This document shows positions 1 to 10,430 of a stretch of 64,000 bases of DNA, in pieces (the first letter of the stretch is position 1; every line of letters begins with the position of its first letter). Position numbers and translations under genes: made by a program. Origin of the DNA: Enterobacter bugandensis (GTDB lineage Bacteria; Pseudomonadota; Gammaproteobacteria; Enterobacterales; Enterobacteriaceae); the NCBI RefSeq assembly GCF_900324475.1, contig NZ_LT992502.1:434001-498000 (forward strand), read 5' to 3'. The notes beneath the pieces were generated by a model. It had not been told where the DNA came from, searched no databases, and saw only the letters and a program-made list of their open reading frames with translations.

Positions 1-1158
1 ATGCAGGTGATTACCGGTAGCCGTAAAGCGCCGCACCCAAAGTATTTTGTTGGTGAAGGTAAAGCAGTAGAAATTGCGGATGCCGTAAAAGCAACCGGCG
101 CGTCAGTCGTGTTGTTTGATCATGCGCTGTCTCCAGCCCAGGAGCGCAACCTGGAAGCTCTCTGCGAGTGCCGTGTTATCGATCGCACGGGATTGATTTT
201 AGACATTTTTGCTCAGCGTGCCCGTACCCACGAGGGGAAACTGCAGGTTGAGCTGGCGCAGTTGCGCCATCTGGCGACGCGTCTGGTGCGTGGCTGGACC
301 CACCTTGAAAGACAAAAAGGCGGGATTGGTTTGCGCGGTCCGGGTGAAACCCAGCTCGAAACCGACCGCCGTTTGCTGCGTGGCCGTATTACCCAGATCC
401 TCTCACGTCTGGAACGTGTCGAGAAACAGCGTGAACAGGGGCGTCGGGCGCGAACCAAAGCCGACATCCCCACGGTGTCGCTGGTGGGCTATACCAACGC
501 CGGTAAATCCACCCTGTTTAACCAGATAACCGAGGCCCAGGTGTATGCCGCAGACCAGCTGTTTGCGACCCTGGACCCGACGCTGCGCCGCATTGACGTT
601 GCAGACGTGGGTGAAACAGTGCTGGCGGATACCGTAGGGTTTATCCGCCATCTGCCGCACGATCTGGTGGCGGCGTTTAAGGCGACGTTGCAGGAGACGC
701 GTCAGGCGACCCTGCTGCTGCACGTGATTGATGCGGCTGACGTACGCGTGCAGGAGAACATCGATGCGGTGAACGTGGTGCTGGAAGAAATTGACGCCCA
801 CGAAATTCCCACCCTGTTGGTGATGAATAAGATCGATATGCTGGAGGATTTCGAACCGCGTATCGACCGTGATGAAGAGAACAAACCGATTCGGGTCTGG
901 CTTTCTGCTCAGGCCGGAATCGGTGTGCCACTGCTTTTCCAGGCTTTGACAGAACGTCTTTCCGGTGAGGTAGCTCAGCACACGCTGCGACTGCCGCCAC
1001 AGGAAGGCAGGCTGCGCAGCCGGTTTTATCAGCTTCAGGCGATAGAAAAAGAGTGGATGGAGGATGACGGCAGCGTGGGGATGCAGGTGCGTATGCCGAT
1101 CGTTGACTGGCGTCGCCTCTGTAAACAAGAACCTGCGCTGGCGGACTATATCGTCTGA
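1..1158 (+). CDS. hflX: GTPase HflX, 5' end cut by window edge
   Basis: Ribosome-associated GTPase that binds the 50S subunit and rescues or splits stalled or heat-damaged ribosomes. The visible 385 residues lack about 41 N-terminal residues of the usual 426, so the ATG at base 1 is an internal codon and the gene begins upstream of the window. The N-terminal HflX domain with the conserved [15 protein letters not shown] segment comes first. The G domain follows, with its P-loop GYTNAGKST at about residues 163-171, the G3 region DTVGF and the G4 motif NKID. It is followed 56 bp later by hflK, as in the hfq-hflX-hflK-hflC superoperon. Near identity to E. coli HflX leaves little doubt. Confidence 0.97.
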   Translation: MQVITGSRKAPHPKYFVGEGKAVEIADAVKATGASVVLFDHALSPAQERNLEALCECRVIDRTGLILDIFAQRARTHEGKLQVELAQLRHLATRLVRGWTHLERQKGGIGLRGPGETQLETDRRLLRGRITQILSRLERVEKQREQGRRARTKADIPTVSLVGYTNAGKSTLFNQITEAQVYAADQLFATLDPTLRRIDVADVGETVLADTVGFIRHLPHDLVAAFKATLQETRQATLLLHVIDAADVRVQENIDAVNVVLEEIDAHEIPTLLVMNKIDMLEDFEPRIDRDEENKPIRVWLSAQAGIGVPLLFQALTERLSGEVAQHTLRLPPQEGRLRSRFYQLQAIEKEWMEDDGSVGMQVRMPIVDWRRLCKQEPALADYIV

Positions 1159-1214
1159 TCAGAAAGGGGAAGCCTGAAAAATTCGCCCTTGCATAACAAA
1201 TATGGAGCATATAC

Positions 1215-2474
1215 ATGGCGTGGAATCAGCCCGGTAATAACGGACAAGACCGCGACCCGTGGGGAAGCAGCAATAATCAAGGCGGCAACTCTGGGGGAAA
1301 TGGCAACAAAGGTGGTCGCGAGCAGGGGCCGCCGGATCTGGATGATATCTTCCGCAAGCTGAGCAAAAAGCTTGGTGGCCTTGGCGGAGGAAAAGGTTCT
1401 GGCTCGGGTGGCAGTTCCAGCCAGGGACCGCGCCCGCAATTAGGTGGCCGCCTGGTGGGCATCGTTGCTGCAGGGCTGGTGATCGTCTGGGCAGCCAGCG
1501 GGTTCTACACCATTAAAGAAGCAGAACGCGGCGTGGTCACCCGTTTCGGTAAGTTCAGCCACCTGGTTGAGCCGGGCCTGAACTGGAAACCGACCTTCAT
1601 TGACGACGTGACTGCGGTAAACGTGGAATCCGTCCGTGAACTGGCCGCTTCTGGCGTGATGCTGACGTCTGACGAGAACGTGGTGCGCGTCGAGATGAAC
1701 GTGCAGTACCGCGTGACGGATCCTGAGCGTTATCTGTTTAGCGTGACCAGCGCCGATGACAGCCTGCGTCAGGCGACCGACAGCGCCCTGCGTGGTGTGA
1801 TCGGCAAATACACCATGGACCGCATCCTGACCGAAGGTCGTACCGTTATTCGTAGCGATACCCAGCGCGAGCTGGAAGAGACGATTCGTCCGTACAACAT
1901 GGGTATCACCCTGCTGGACGTCAACTTCCAGGCTGCACGTCCGCCGGAAGAGGTGAAGGCCGCGTTTGACGATGCGATTGCTGCCCGTGAAAACGAACAG
2001 CAGTACATCCGCGAAGCAGAAGCGTACACCAACGAAGTTCAGCCGCGTGCTAACGGTCAGGCGCAGCGTATTCTGGAAGAGGCGCGTGCGTATAAGACCC
2101 AGACCATCCTGGAAGCTCAGGGTGAAGTGGCTCGCTTTGCGCGCATCCTGCCGGAATACAAAGCCGCCCCGGAAATTACCCGCGAGCGTCTGTATATCGA
2201 GACTATGGAAAAAGTGCTGAGCCACACCCGCAAAGTGCTGGTTAACGACAGCAAAGGCGGAAACCTGATGGTTCTGCCGCTGGATCAGATGCTGAAAGGC
2301 GGTTCTGCACCGGCAGCGAAAGACACCAGCGGAGCGAACAACCTGCTGCGTCTGCCGCCAGCCTCATCAGGCAGCTCCAGCGCGAACACAACGCCTTCTT
2401 CGAACGATGGTGACATTATGGACCAACGCCGTGCTAACGCGCAGCGTAACGACTACCAGCGTCAGGGGGAATAA
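1215..2474 (+). CDS. hflK: FtsH protease modulator HflK
   Basis: SPFH/band-7 membrane protein that, with HflC, forms the large periplasmic cage around the AAA protease FtsH and modulates degradation of membrane substrates and phage lambda CII. It is 419 aa, the same as E. coli. A Gly/Asn/Ser-rich cytoplasmic N-terminus (residues 1-75) precedes one transmembrane segment (about 80-98). The SPFH domain starts at about residue 100, a coiled-coil-rich stretch follows, and the tail is Ser/Asn-rich. A GGAG ribosome site lies shortly before the ATG. The hflC start is 2 bp after the stop, consistent with coupled expression of obligate partners. Confidence 0.98.
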   Translation: MAWNQPGNNGQDRDPWGSSNNQGGNSGGNGNKGGREQGPPDLDDIFRKLSKKLGGLGGGKGSGSGGSSSQGPRPQLGGRLVGIVAAGLVIVWAASGFYTIKEAERGVVTRFGKFSHLVEPGLNWKPTFIDDVTAVNVESVRELAASGVMLTSDENVVRVEMNVQYRVTDPERYLFSVTSADDSLRQATDSALRGVIGKYTMDRILTEGRTVIRSDTQRELEETIRPYNMGITLLDVNFQAARPPEEVKAAFDDAIAARENEQQYIREAEAYTNEVQPRANGQAQRILEEARAYKTQTILEAQGEVARFARILPEYKAAPEITRERLYIETMEKVLSHTRKVLVNDSKGGNLMVLPLDQMLKGGSAPAAKDTSGANNLLRLPPASSGSSSANTTPSSNDGDIMDQRRANAQRNDYQRQGE

Positions 2475-2476
2475 GG

Positions 2477-3481
2477 ATGCGTAAGTCAGTTATTGCGATC
2501 ATCGTCATCGTACTGGTCGTGCTGTATACCTCGATCTTTGTGGTGAAAGAGGGCGAGCGTGGGATCAAGTTCCAGTTCAGCAGCGTCGTGCGTGATGGCG
2601 ACAAACGTCCGGTGATTTACGAGCCGGGCCTGCACTTCAAGGTGCCGTTCATTCAGTCTGTGAAAACGCTCGATGCGCGTATCCAGACCATGGATAACCA
2701 GGCCGACCGTTTCGTGACCAAAGAGAAGAAAGACCTGATCGTTGATTCTTACATCAAATGGCGCATCAGCGATTTCAGCCGTTACTTCCTGGCAACGGGC
2801 GGCGGTGACGTTTCTCAGGCAGAAGTGCTGCTGAAACGTAAGTTCTCTGACCGTCTGCGTTCTGAAATTGGTCGTCTTGATGTGAAAGACATCGTGACCG
2901 ACTCCCGCGGTCGTCTGACCCTGGAAGTGCGCGATGCGCTGAACTCCGGTACAGCGGGCACCGAAGACGAAGTGGCGACGCCAGCAGCGGATGACGCGAT
3001 TGCTAAAGCGGCCGAACGCGTTCAGGCTGAAACCAACGGTAAAGTGCCGGTGATCAACCCGAACAGTATGGCGGCGCTGGGTATCGAAGTGGTTGACGTG
3101 CGTATCAAGCAGATCAACCTGCCAGCGGAAGTGTCCGAGGCGATCTACAACCGTATGCGCGCCGAGCGCGAAGCGGTAGCCCGTCGTCACCGTTCACAGG
3201 GTCAGGAAGAGGCTGAAAAACTGCGTGCAGCAGCGGACTATGAAGTGACCAAGACGCTGGCGGAATCAGAGCGTCAGGGCCGTATCCTGCGCGGTGAAGG
3301 CGATGCGGAAGCGGCGAAGCTGTTTGCCGATGCATTCAGCCAGGATCCAGACTTCTACGCCTTTATCCGTAGCCTGCGCGCTTACGAGAATAGCTTTAAG
3401 AGCAACCAGGATGTGATGGTGCTCAGCCCGGACAGCGATTTCTTCCGTTATATGAAGACGCCGACCAACGCAACGCGATAA
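2477..3481 (+). CDS. hflC: FtsH protease modulator HflC
   Basis: Second subunit of the HflKC complex, which surrounds FtsH in the inner membrane. It has 334 aa as in E. coli. One N-terminal membrane anchor (about residues 5-21) is followed directly by a band-7/SPFH domain with the family's motif EGERGIKFQF. The long Glu/Ala-rich helical region between about 215 and 290 fits the coiled-coil wall of the cage. It starts 2 bp after hflK, with an AAGGAT site inside the hflK stop region. A clear intrinsic terminator follows, so most hfl transcription probably ends before yjeT. Confidence 0.98.
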   Translation: MRKSVIAIIVIVLVVLYTSIFVVKEGERGIKFQFSSVVRDGDKRPVIYEPGLHFKVPFIQSVKTLDARIQTMDNQADRFVTKEKKDLIVDSYIKWRISDFSRYFLATGGGDVSQAEVLLKRKFSDRLRSEIGRLDVKDIVTDSRGRLTLEVRDALNSGTAGTEDEVATPAADDAIAKAAERVQAETNGKVPVINPNSMAALGIEVVDVRIKQINLPAEVSEAIYNRMRAEREAVARRHRSQGQEEAEKLRAAADYEVTKTLAESERQGRILRGEGDAEAAKLFADAFSQDPDFYAFIRSLRAYENSFKSNQDVMVLSPDSDFFRYMKTPTNATR

Positions 3482-3503
3482 ACTCAGGCTCGTTTGAGTA
3501 TTC

Positions 3504-3540
3504 AAACCACCGCTCCCAACGGAGCGGTGGTTTTCTTTTA
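3504..3540 (+). terminator. Intrinsic terminator after hflC
   Basis: A 13-bp perfect stem (AAACCACCGCTCC with its complement) closes a CAAC loop and runs into a T-rich tail. It separates hflKC from yjeT-purA. Confidence 0.9.
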
Positions 3541-3552
3541 TAAGGATGAAAA

Positions 3553-3750
3553 ATGAATTCAACGATCTGGCTCGCGCTGGCCCTGGTTCTGGTGCTGGAA
3601 GGTCTCGGCCCGATGCTCTATCCGCGCGCGTGGCGTCGTATGATCGCGACCATGAGCCAGCTGCCGGATAATATTTTGCGTCGTTTCGGCGGTGGTCTTG
3701 TGGTTGCCGGTATCGTTATCTACTACATGTTGAGGAAAACGATTGGCTGA
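3553..3750 (+). CDS. yjeT: Small inner-membrane protein YjeT (DUF2065)
   Basis: A 65-aa protein of two hydrophobic segments (about residues 4-22 and 43-60) joined by a short basic loop (WRRM...). It is the same size and nearly the same sequence as E. coli YjeT. The function is not established. It sits between hflC and purA in essentially all Enterobacteriaceae and starts after a TAAGGAT ribosome site only 13 bp beyond the hflC terminator tail, so it may be read through from the hfl operon or have its own promoter. Confidence 0.93.
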   Translation: MNSTIWLALALVLVLEGLGPMLYPRAWRRMIATMSQLPDNILRRFGGGLVVAGIVIYYMLRKTIG

Positions 3751-3761
3751 TCAAAAACTAG

Positions 3762-5153
<1,392 letters not shown>

Positions 5154-5167
5154 TCTTCGTGACTGCT

Positions 5168-5191
5168 GGCCTGCGGGGAGACCCGTAGGCC
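5168..5191. repeat. REP-like hairpin after purA
   Basis: Ten-base arms GGCCTGCGGG and CCCGTAGGCC around a GAGA loop. The neighbouring GCCGGATAAGCGTAGCGCC is typical of enterobacterial REP units. It lies in the 192-bp purA-nsrR gap, where I see no gene. Confidence 0.65.
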
Positions 5192-5345
5192 GGATAAGCG
5201 TAGCGCCAACCGGCGACCGCTCCTGGATCTCCGCTTTTTCGCCCCGTCTGTCAAATAAATTAGCCGCTAACTATCTGGCTGGTTTATCATCATTAATGAA
5301 TATCTCTGCGGTTTAACCGCGTTTTCCCTTTTTCCTGAGGTTGAT

Positions 5346-5771
5346 GTGCAGTTAACAAGTTTCACCGATTACGGCTTACGCGCGCTGATTTACATGGCGT
5401 CGTTACCCGAAGGGAAGATGACCAGTATCTCTGAAGTGACAGAGGTATACGGTGTATCCCGTAATCATATGGTCAAAATAATCAATCAACTTAGCCGTGC
5501 CGGATACGTTGCTGCCGTCCGCGGGAAGAATGGAGGGATCCGTCTTGGTAAACCGGCACAGAGTATTCGTATCGGGGATGTGGTACGCGAGCTGGAGCCC
5601 TTGTCTCTGGTGAACTGCAGCAGCGCGTTCTGCCACATTACGCCCGCTTGCCGCCTGAAACAGGCGCTTTCTAAGGCCGTGCAAAGTTTTCTCAAGGAAC
5701 TGGATAACTACACGCTGGCCGATTTGGTTGAAGAGAATCAACCGCTTTATAAATTATTGCTGGTGGAATGA
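5346..5771 (+). CDS. nsrR: Nitric oxide-sensing repressor NsrR
   Basis: Rrf2-family winged-helix repressor whose [Fe-S] cluster is destroyed by NO, which derepresses NO-detoxification genes such as hmp and ytfE. It is 141 aa and starts at GTG exactly as in E. coli. The N-terminal helix-turn-helix (about residues 25-50, [19 protein letters not shown]) is followed by the cluster-binding cysteines C91, C96 and C102, all present. It lies directly before rnr, its stop 38 bp from the rnr start. A classical NsrR box is visible upstream of ytfE at 31252-31274 in this same window, so regulator and target are both present. Confidence 0.97.
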   Translation: MQLTSFTDYGLRALIYMASLPEGKMTSISEVTEVYGVSRNHMVKIINQLSRAGYVAAVRGKNGGIRLGKPAQSIRIGDVVRELEPLSLVNCSSAFCHITPACRLKQALSKAVQSFLKELDNYTLADLVEENQPLYKLLLVE

Positions 5772-5809
5772 AGAAAATTTCCACCGGAGCTGACAACGGA
5801 GGAACCGAC

Positions 5810-8251
5810 ATGTCACAAGATCCTTTCCAGGAACGCGAAGCCGAAAAATACGCGAATCCTATCCCCAGCCGCGAGTTCATCATTGAACACTTAACAAAAC
5901 GCGAAAAACCTGCCAATCGTGAAGAACTTGCCGTTGAATTAAATATTGAAGGTGAAGAGCAAATTGAAGCCCTTCGCCGCCGCCTGCGCGCGATGGAGCG
6001 CGACGGCCAGCTGGTCTTTACCCGCCGCCAGTGCTACGCGCTGCCGGAACGCCTCGATCTGCTGAAAGGGACCGTCATTGGTCACCGCGATGGCTTTGGC
6101 TTCCTGCGTGTGGAAGGCCGTAAGGACGACCTTTACCTCTCATCCGAACAGATGAAAATGTGCATCCACGGCGACCAGATCCTGGCGCAGCCGCTGGGTG
6201 CAGACCGTAAAGGCCGCCGCGAAGCACGCGTGGTTCGCGTGCTGGTGCCAAAAACCAGCCAGATTGTGGGCCGCTACTTTACCGATGCGGGCGTAGGCTT
6301 CGTGGTGCCGGACGACAGCCGTCTGAGCTTCGATATTCTGATCCCACCTGAAGAGGTGATGGGCGCGCGTATGGGCTTTGTGGTGGTGGTTGAACTCACC
6401 CAGCGTCCGACCCGTCGCACCAAAGCGGTCGGTAAAATCGTCGAAGTGCTGGGCGATAACATGGGCACCGGCATGGCCGTCGATATGGCGCTGCGTACCC
6501 ATGAAATTCCGTACGTCTGGCCGAAAGCGGTCGAAGAGCAGATCGAAAACCTGCGCGAAGAAGTACCGGAAGAGTCCAAAGCGGGCCGTGTGGATCTCCG
6601 CAGTCTGCCGCTGGTCACCATTGATGGTGAAGACGCCCGCGACTTCGATGACGCGGTCTACTGCGAGAAAAAACGCGGCGGCGGCTGGCGTCTGTGGGTG
6701 GCTATCGCTGACGTAAGCTACTACGTGCGTCCGCACACGCCGCTGGATAACGAAGCGCGCAGCCGTGGTACGTCGGTCTACTTCCCGTCGCAGGTGGTAC
6801 CGATGCTGCCGGAAGTGCTCTCCAACGGCCTGTGCTCCCTAAACCCGCAGGTTGACCGTCTCTGTATGGTATGTGAGATGACCATCTCCACCAAAGGGCG
6901 CTTAACGGGCTACAAATTCTACGAAGCGGTAATGAGCTCGCACGCGCGTCTGACCTATACCAAGGTCTGGCATATGCTGCAGGGCGACCAGGACCTTCGC
7001 GAGCAGTACGCACCGCTGGTTAAACACATTGAAGAGCTGCATAACCTCTACAAAACGCTGGAGCAGGCGCGCGAAGAGCGCGGCGGGATCTCCTTTGAGA
7101 GCGAAGAAGCGAAGTTTATCTTCAACGCCGAGCGCCGCATTGAGCGTATCGAACAGACCCAGCGTAACGATGCGCACAAGCTGATCGAAGAGTGTATGAT
7201 TCTGGCGAATATCTCGGCGGCACGCTTCGTTGAGAAAGCCAAAGAGCCTGCGCTGTTCCGTATTCACGATAAGCCGACCACGGAAGCCATTACTTCGTTC
7301 CGCTCCGTGCTGGCTGAGCTCGGCCTGGAGCTGCCTGGCGGTAATAAGCCTGAGCCACGCGATTACGCTGAACTGCTGGAATCCATTAGCGACCGTCCTG
7401 ACGCAGAAATGCTGCAGACGATGCTGCTGCGCTCCATGAAGCAGGCGATTTACGATCCGGAAAACCGGGGGCACTTCGGCCTGGCGCTGCAGTCTTACGC
7501 GCACTTTACCTCGCCGATCCGTCGCTATCCGGATCTGTCACTGCACCGCGCGATCAAGTATCTGCTGGCGCAGGAGCAGGGCCACAAAGGCAACACGACC
7601 GAAACCGGCGGCTATCACTACTCCATGGACGAAGTGCTGCAACTGGGTCAGCACTGTTCCATGACCGAGCGCCGTGCGGATGAAGCGACGCGCGACGTGG
7701 CGGACTGGCTGAAGTGTGACTTTATGCTGGATCAGGTGGGCAACGTCTTTAAGGGCGTGATTGCCAGCGTGACCGGCTTTGGGTTCTTCGTTCGTCTGGA
7801 TGAGCTGTTTATCGACGGTCTGGTGCACGTCTCCAGCCTGGATAATGACTACTACCGCTTCGACCAGGTCGGTCAGCGTCTGATTGGCGAATCAGGCGGC
7901 CAGACCTACCGTCTGGGCGATCGCGTGGAAGTGAAGGTCGAAGCAGTGAATATGGACGACCGTAAAATCGACTTCAGCCTGATCTCCAGCGAGCGCGCGC
8001 CGCGTAACGTCGGTAAAACCGAGCGTGAAAGGGCGAAAAAAGGCGGAAACGGCAAAGCGAGCGGTAAACGTCGCCAGGCGGGCAAAAAGGTAAACTTCGA
8101 GCCGGACAGCGCGTTCCGCGGCGAGAAGAAACAGAAGCCAAAGGCGGCGAAGAAAGAGGCTCGCTCAGCGAAAAAGCCTTCCGCGAAGACGCAGAAAATC
8201 GCTGCCGCGACAAAAGCGAAGCGCGCAGCCAAGAAAAAGCAGGCGGAATAA
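5810..8251 (+). CDS. rnr: Exoribonuclease RNase R
   Basis: Processive 3'-5' exoribonuclease that degrades structured RNA, defective rRNA and tmRNA-tagged messages. It is 813 aa as in E. coli. I start at MSQDPFQ, which has a CGGAGGAA ribosome site 7 bp upstream, not at an in-frame ATG 14 codons earlier. The order is an N-terminal helix-turn-helix, two cold-shock OB domains, the RNB catalytic domain with D272, D278, D280 and D281 in [10 protein letters not shown], an S1 domain (about 640-725), and a Lys/Ala-rich basic tail from about 740. The 14-codon extension overlaps the nsrR stop, and nsrR-rnr-rlmB is one conserved operon. Confidence 0.97.
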   Translation: MSQDPFQEREAEKYANPIPSREFIIEHLTKREKPANREELAVELNIEGEEQIEALRRRLRAMERDGQLVFTRRQCYALPERLDLLKGTVIGHRDGFGFLRVEGRKDDLYLSSEQMKMCIHGDQILAQPLGADRKGRREARVVRVLVPKTSQIVGRYFTDAGVGFVVPDDSRLSFDILIPPEEVMGARMGFVVVVELTQRPTRRTKAVGKIVEVLGDNMGTGMAVDMALRTHEIPYVWPKAVEEQIENLREEVPEESKAGRVDLRSLPLVTIDGEDARDFDDAVYCEKKRGGGWRLWVAIADVSYYVRPHTPLDNEARSRGTSVYFPSQVVPMLPEVLSNGLCSLNPQVDRLCMVCEMTISTKGRLTGYKFYEAVMSSHARLTYTKVWHMLQGDQDLREQYAPLVKHIEELHNLYKTLEQAREERGGISFESEEAKFIFNAERRIERIEQTQRNDAHKLIEECMILANISAARFVEKAKEPALFRIHDKPTTEAITSFRSVLAELGLELPGGNKPEPRDYAELLESISDRPDAEMLQTMLLRSMKQAIYDPENRGHFGLALQSYAHFTSPIRRYPDLSLHRAIKYLLAQEQGHKGNTTETGGYHYSMDEVLQLGQHCSMTERRADEATRDVADWLKCDFMLDQVGNVFKGVIASVTGFGFFVRLDELFIDGLVHVSSLDNDYYRFDQVGQRLIGESGGQTYRLGDRVEVKVEAVNMDDRKIDFSLISSERAPRNVGKTERERAKKGGNGKASGKRRQAGKKVNFEPDSAFRGEKKQKPKAAKKEARSAKKPSAKTQKIAAATKAKRAAKKKQAE

Positions 8252-8268
8252 TTCTCCCCTCACCCTGA

Positions 8269-8291
8269 CCCTCTCCCCAACCGGGAGAGGG
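8269..8291. repeat. CTCTCCCC-type palindromic repeat between rnr and rlmB
   Basis: Arms CCCTCTCCC and GGGAGAGGG around a short loop, preceded by CCTCACCCTGA. Related palindromes occur near 9091 (split by the IS), 28771 and 58967, so this is a dispersed intergenic repeat family. Confidence 0.7.
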
Positions 8292-8316
8292 GAAATACTT
8301 ATTACGAGAACCATCA

Positions 8317-9051
8317 ATGAGTGAAATGATTTACGGCATCCACGCGGTGCAGGCCCTTCTCGAGCGCGCACCGGAGCGTTTTCAGGAAGTGTTTATTCTG
8401 AAAGGTCGTGAAGACAAACGTCTGATGCCGCTGATCCACGCGCTGGAAGCGCAGGGCGTGGTGATCCAGCTGGCGAACCGCCAGTTCCTGGATGAGAAAA
8501 GCGAAGGCGCGGTGCACCAGGGGATCATTGCCCGCGTGAAGCCGGGCCGTCAGTATCAGGAAAACGATCTGCCGGATCTGATTGCTGAGTTGGAGAATCC
8601 GTTCTTCCTGATCCTCGATGGCGTAACCGATCCGCACAACCTCGGCGCGTGTCTGCGCAGCGCGGATGCGGCGGGCGTGCATGCGGTGATCGTGCCGAAA
8701 GATCGCTCCGCGCAACTGAACGCGACGGCGAAGAAAGTGGCCTGCGGCGCGGCGGAAAACGTTCCGCTGATCCGCGTGACCAACCTGGCGCGCACCATGC
8801 GTCTGCTGCAGGAAGAAAATATCTGGATCGTCGGTACCGCGGGCGAAGCGGATCATACTCTGTATCAGAGCAAAATGACCGGCCGTCTGGCGCTGGTGAT
8901 GGGGGCGGAAGGTGAAGGCATGCGTCGCCTGACGCGCGAGCACTGCGACGAGCTGATCAGCATCCCGATGGCGGGCAGCGTGTCGTCTCTGAACGTTTCC
9001 GTTGCAACGGGTATCTGCCTGTTTGAAGCGGTGCGCCAGCGCGGAGAATAA
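8317..9051 (+). CDS. rlmB: 23S rRNA Gm2251 2'-O-methyltransferase RlmB
   Basis: SpoU/TrmH-type (SPOUT, trefoil-knot) methyltransferase that methylates the ribose of G2251 in the 23S rRNA P-loop. It is 244 aa against 243 in E. coli. An N-terminal L30e-like substrate-binding domain (about residues 1-75) is followed by the SPOUT domain. That domain carries the family motifs near [27 protein letters not shown] and [14 protein letters not shown], the last being the SAM-binding knot. It is downstream of rnr in the conserved operon and followed at once by a strong terminator and then the IS481 insertion, which does not touch it. Confidence 0.97.
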   Translation: MSEMIYGIHAVQALLERAPERFQEVFILKGREDKRLMPLIHALEAQGVVIQLANRQFLDEKSEGAVHQGIIARVKPGRQYQENDLPDLIAELENPFFLILDGVTDPHNLGACLRSADAAGVHAVIVPKDRSAQLNATAKKVACGAAENVPLIRVTNLARTMRLLQEENIWIVGTAGEADHTLYQSKMTGRLALVMGAEGEGMRRLTREHCDELISIPMAGSVSSLNVSVATGICLFEAVRQRGE

Positions 9052-9056
9052 ACAGC

Positions 9057-9090
9057 AAGGCCGTCCAAAGGACGGCCTTTAGTGTTTTCT
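9057..9090 (+). terminator. Intrinsic terminator after rlmB
   Basis: The stem AAGGCCGTCC/GGACGGCCTT around AAA, followed by a T-rich run. The IS lies 15-20 bp beyond it. Confidence 0.88.
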
Positions 9091-9101
9091 CCCTCTCCCC
9101 G

Positions 9102-9105
9102 TGGG
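9102..9105. repeat. Left target-site duplication of the IS (TGGG)
   Basis: TGGG directly precedes the IS left end and is repeated at 10391-10394 directly after the right end. Joining the flanks restores an uninterrupted CTCTCCCCGTGGGAGAGG palindrome. Confidence 0.7.
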
Positions 9106-10390
9106 TGTACGGTCCGGGGACATAGTGAACACTTGTTCGGGGACATGGTAGACACTTACAACTGAGGCATAAGAACCCGTTTATGGAGTCACTTATGCCC
9201 TGGGATGCGAGAGATACCATGTCATTACGTACCGAGTTTGTACTGTTCGCCTCGCAGGACGGGGCGAACATCCGTTTCCTCTGCCGTCAGTTCGGCATTT
9301 CTCCTGCCACCGGCTACAAGTGGCTTCAGCGCTGGGCTGAGGAAGGTGCCTCCGGTCTTCAGGACCGCTCCCGCGCACCTCATCATTCCCCGAACCGCTC
9401 ATCTGACGACATCACGGCCCTGCTGCGCATGGCGCATGACCGTCATCAACGCTGGGGCGCCCGCAAGATTAAGCGCTGGCTTGAAGACCAGGGGCACCGT
9501 ATGCCCGCCTTCAGCACCGTCCATAATCTGATGGCCCGTCACGGTCTGCTGCCGGGCGCATCACCGGGCGTTCCGGCTACGGGACGCTTCGAACATGACG
9601 CGCCGAACCGGCTCTGGCAGATGGATTTTAAGGGTCACTTTCCCTTTGGCGGTGGCCGCTGCCATCCGCTCACCCTGCTGGACGACCACTCCCGTTTTTC
9701 CCTGTGCCTGGCGCACTGTACCGATGAACGGCGCGAGACCGTGCAGCAGCAGCTGGTCAGCGCGTTTGAACGCTACGGCCTGCCGGACAGGATGACGATG
9801 GACAACGGCTCACCGTGGGGCGACACCACCGGCACCTGGACGGCGCTGGAGCTGTGGCTGATGCGCCACGGTATCCGGGTGGGGCACTCCCGGCCTTATC
9901 ATCCGCAGACGCAGGGCAAGCTGGAGCGTTTTCACCGCAGCCTGAAGGCGGAAGTGCTGCAGGGAAAATGGTTCGCGGACAGCGGAGAGCTGCAACGCGC
10001 TTTCGATCACTGGCGCACGGTGTACAACCTTGAACGCCCGCACGAGGCGCTGGATATGGCGGTACCGGCCTCGCGTTATCAGCCGTCTGCCCGGCAGTAC
10101 AGCGGCAGCGTAACGCCACCTGAGTACGATGAAGGGGTGAAGGTCAGGAAAGTGGATGTCAGCGGAAAGCTGAGCATACAGGGTGTCAGTCTGAGCGCAG
10201 GCAAGGCGTTCAGGGGAGAACGGGTCGGGCTGAGGGAGACGCAGGATGACGGCTGCTATGAAGTGTGGTGGTACAGCACGAAAGTGGGGGTGATCGACCT
10301 GAAGAAAAAGTCGATCACCATGGGTAAAGGATGTTAAAAAGTGTTCACCATGTCCCCGAACACCTGTCTACCATGTCCCCGGACTGTACA
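9106..10390 (+). mobile_element. IS481-family insertion sequence, apparently complete
   Basis: A 1285-bp element bounded by imperfect inverted repeats of about 52 bp that begin TGTAC and end GTACA. Each terminus holds two copies of GGGGACAT about 23 bp apart (9116 and 9139 on the left), giving a double-site end structure. It carries one intact DDE transposase on the plus strand and a 4-bp TGGG duplication. The insertion is in the intergenic palindrome downstream of rlmB and disrupts no gene. I cannot name the exact IS without a database. Confidence 0.9.
9195..10337 (+). CDS. IS481-family DDE transposase
   Basis: Full-length transposase of about 380 aa. An N-terminal helix-turn-helix (FCRQFGISPATGYKW-like stretch, about residues 25-50) is followed by a second DNA-binding segment (GARKIKRWLEDQG). 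The integrase core has acidic residues in QMDFKGHF (D144), MDNGSPWG (D203) and GKLERFHRS (E244), i.e. a DDE triad. A C-terminal beta-rich segment follows. I start at MPWDARD because GGAG lies 7-10 bp upstream; an ATG four codons earlier is possible. The frame is intact, so the element is potentially active. Confidence 0.93.
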   Translation: MPWDARDTMSLRTEFVLFASQDGANIRFLCRQFGISPATGYKWLQRWAEEGASGLQDRSRAPHHSPNRSSDDITALLRMAHDRHQRWGARKIKRWLEDQGHRMPAFSTVHNLMARHGLLPGASPGVPATGRFEHDAPNRLWQMDFKGHFPFGGGRCHPLTLLDDHSRFSLCLAHCTDERRETVQQQLVSAFERYGLPDRMTMDNGSPWGDTTGTWTALELWLMRHGIRVGHSRPYHPQTQGKLERFHRSLKAEVLQGKWFADSGELQRAFDHWRTVYNLERPHEALDMAVPASRYQPSARQYSGSVTPPEYDEGVKVRKVDVSGKLSIQGVSLSAGKAFRGERVGLRETQDDGCYEVWWYSTKVGVIDLKKKSITMGKGC

Positions 10391-10412
10391 TGGGAGAGGG
10401 CCGGGGTGAGGG
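10391..10412. repeat. Right half of the IS-split palindromic repeat
   Basis: TGGGAGAGGGCCGGGGTGAGGG continues the CCCTCTCCCCG found at 9091-9101. The two halves are one repeat unit separated by the IS. Confidence 0.65.
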
Positions 10413-10430
10413 CACCAGACGGTGACAACC

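Noticed and set aside
9057..10412. Larger genomic island starting at the IS
   Set aside because: No integrase, tRNA target or second IS copy is visible. The flanks rejoin perfectly across the element, so it is a simple insertion.
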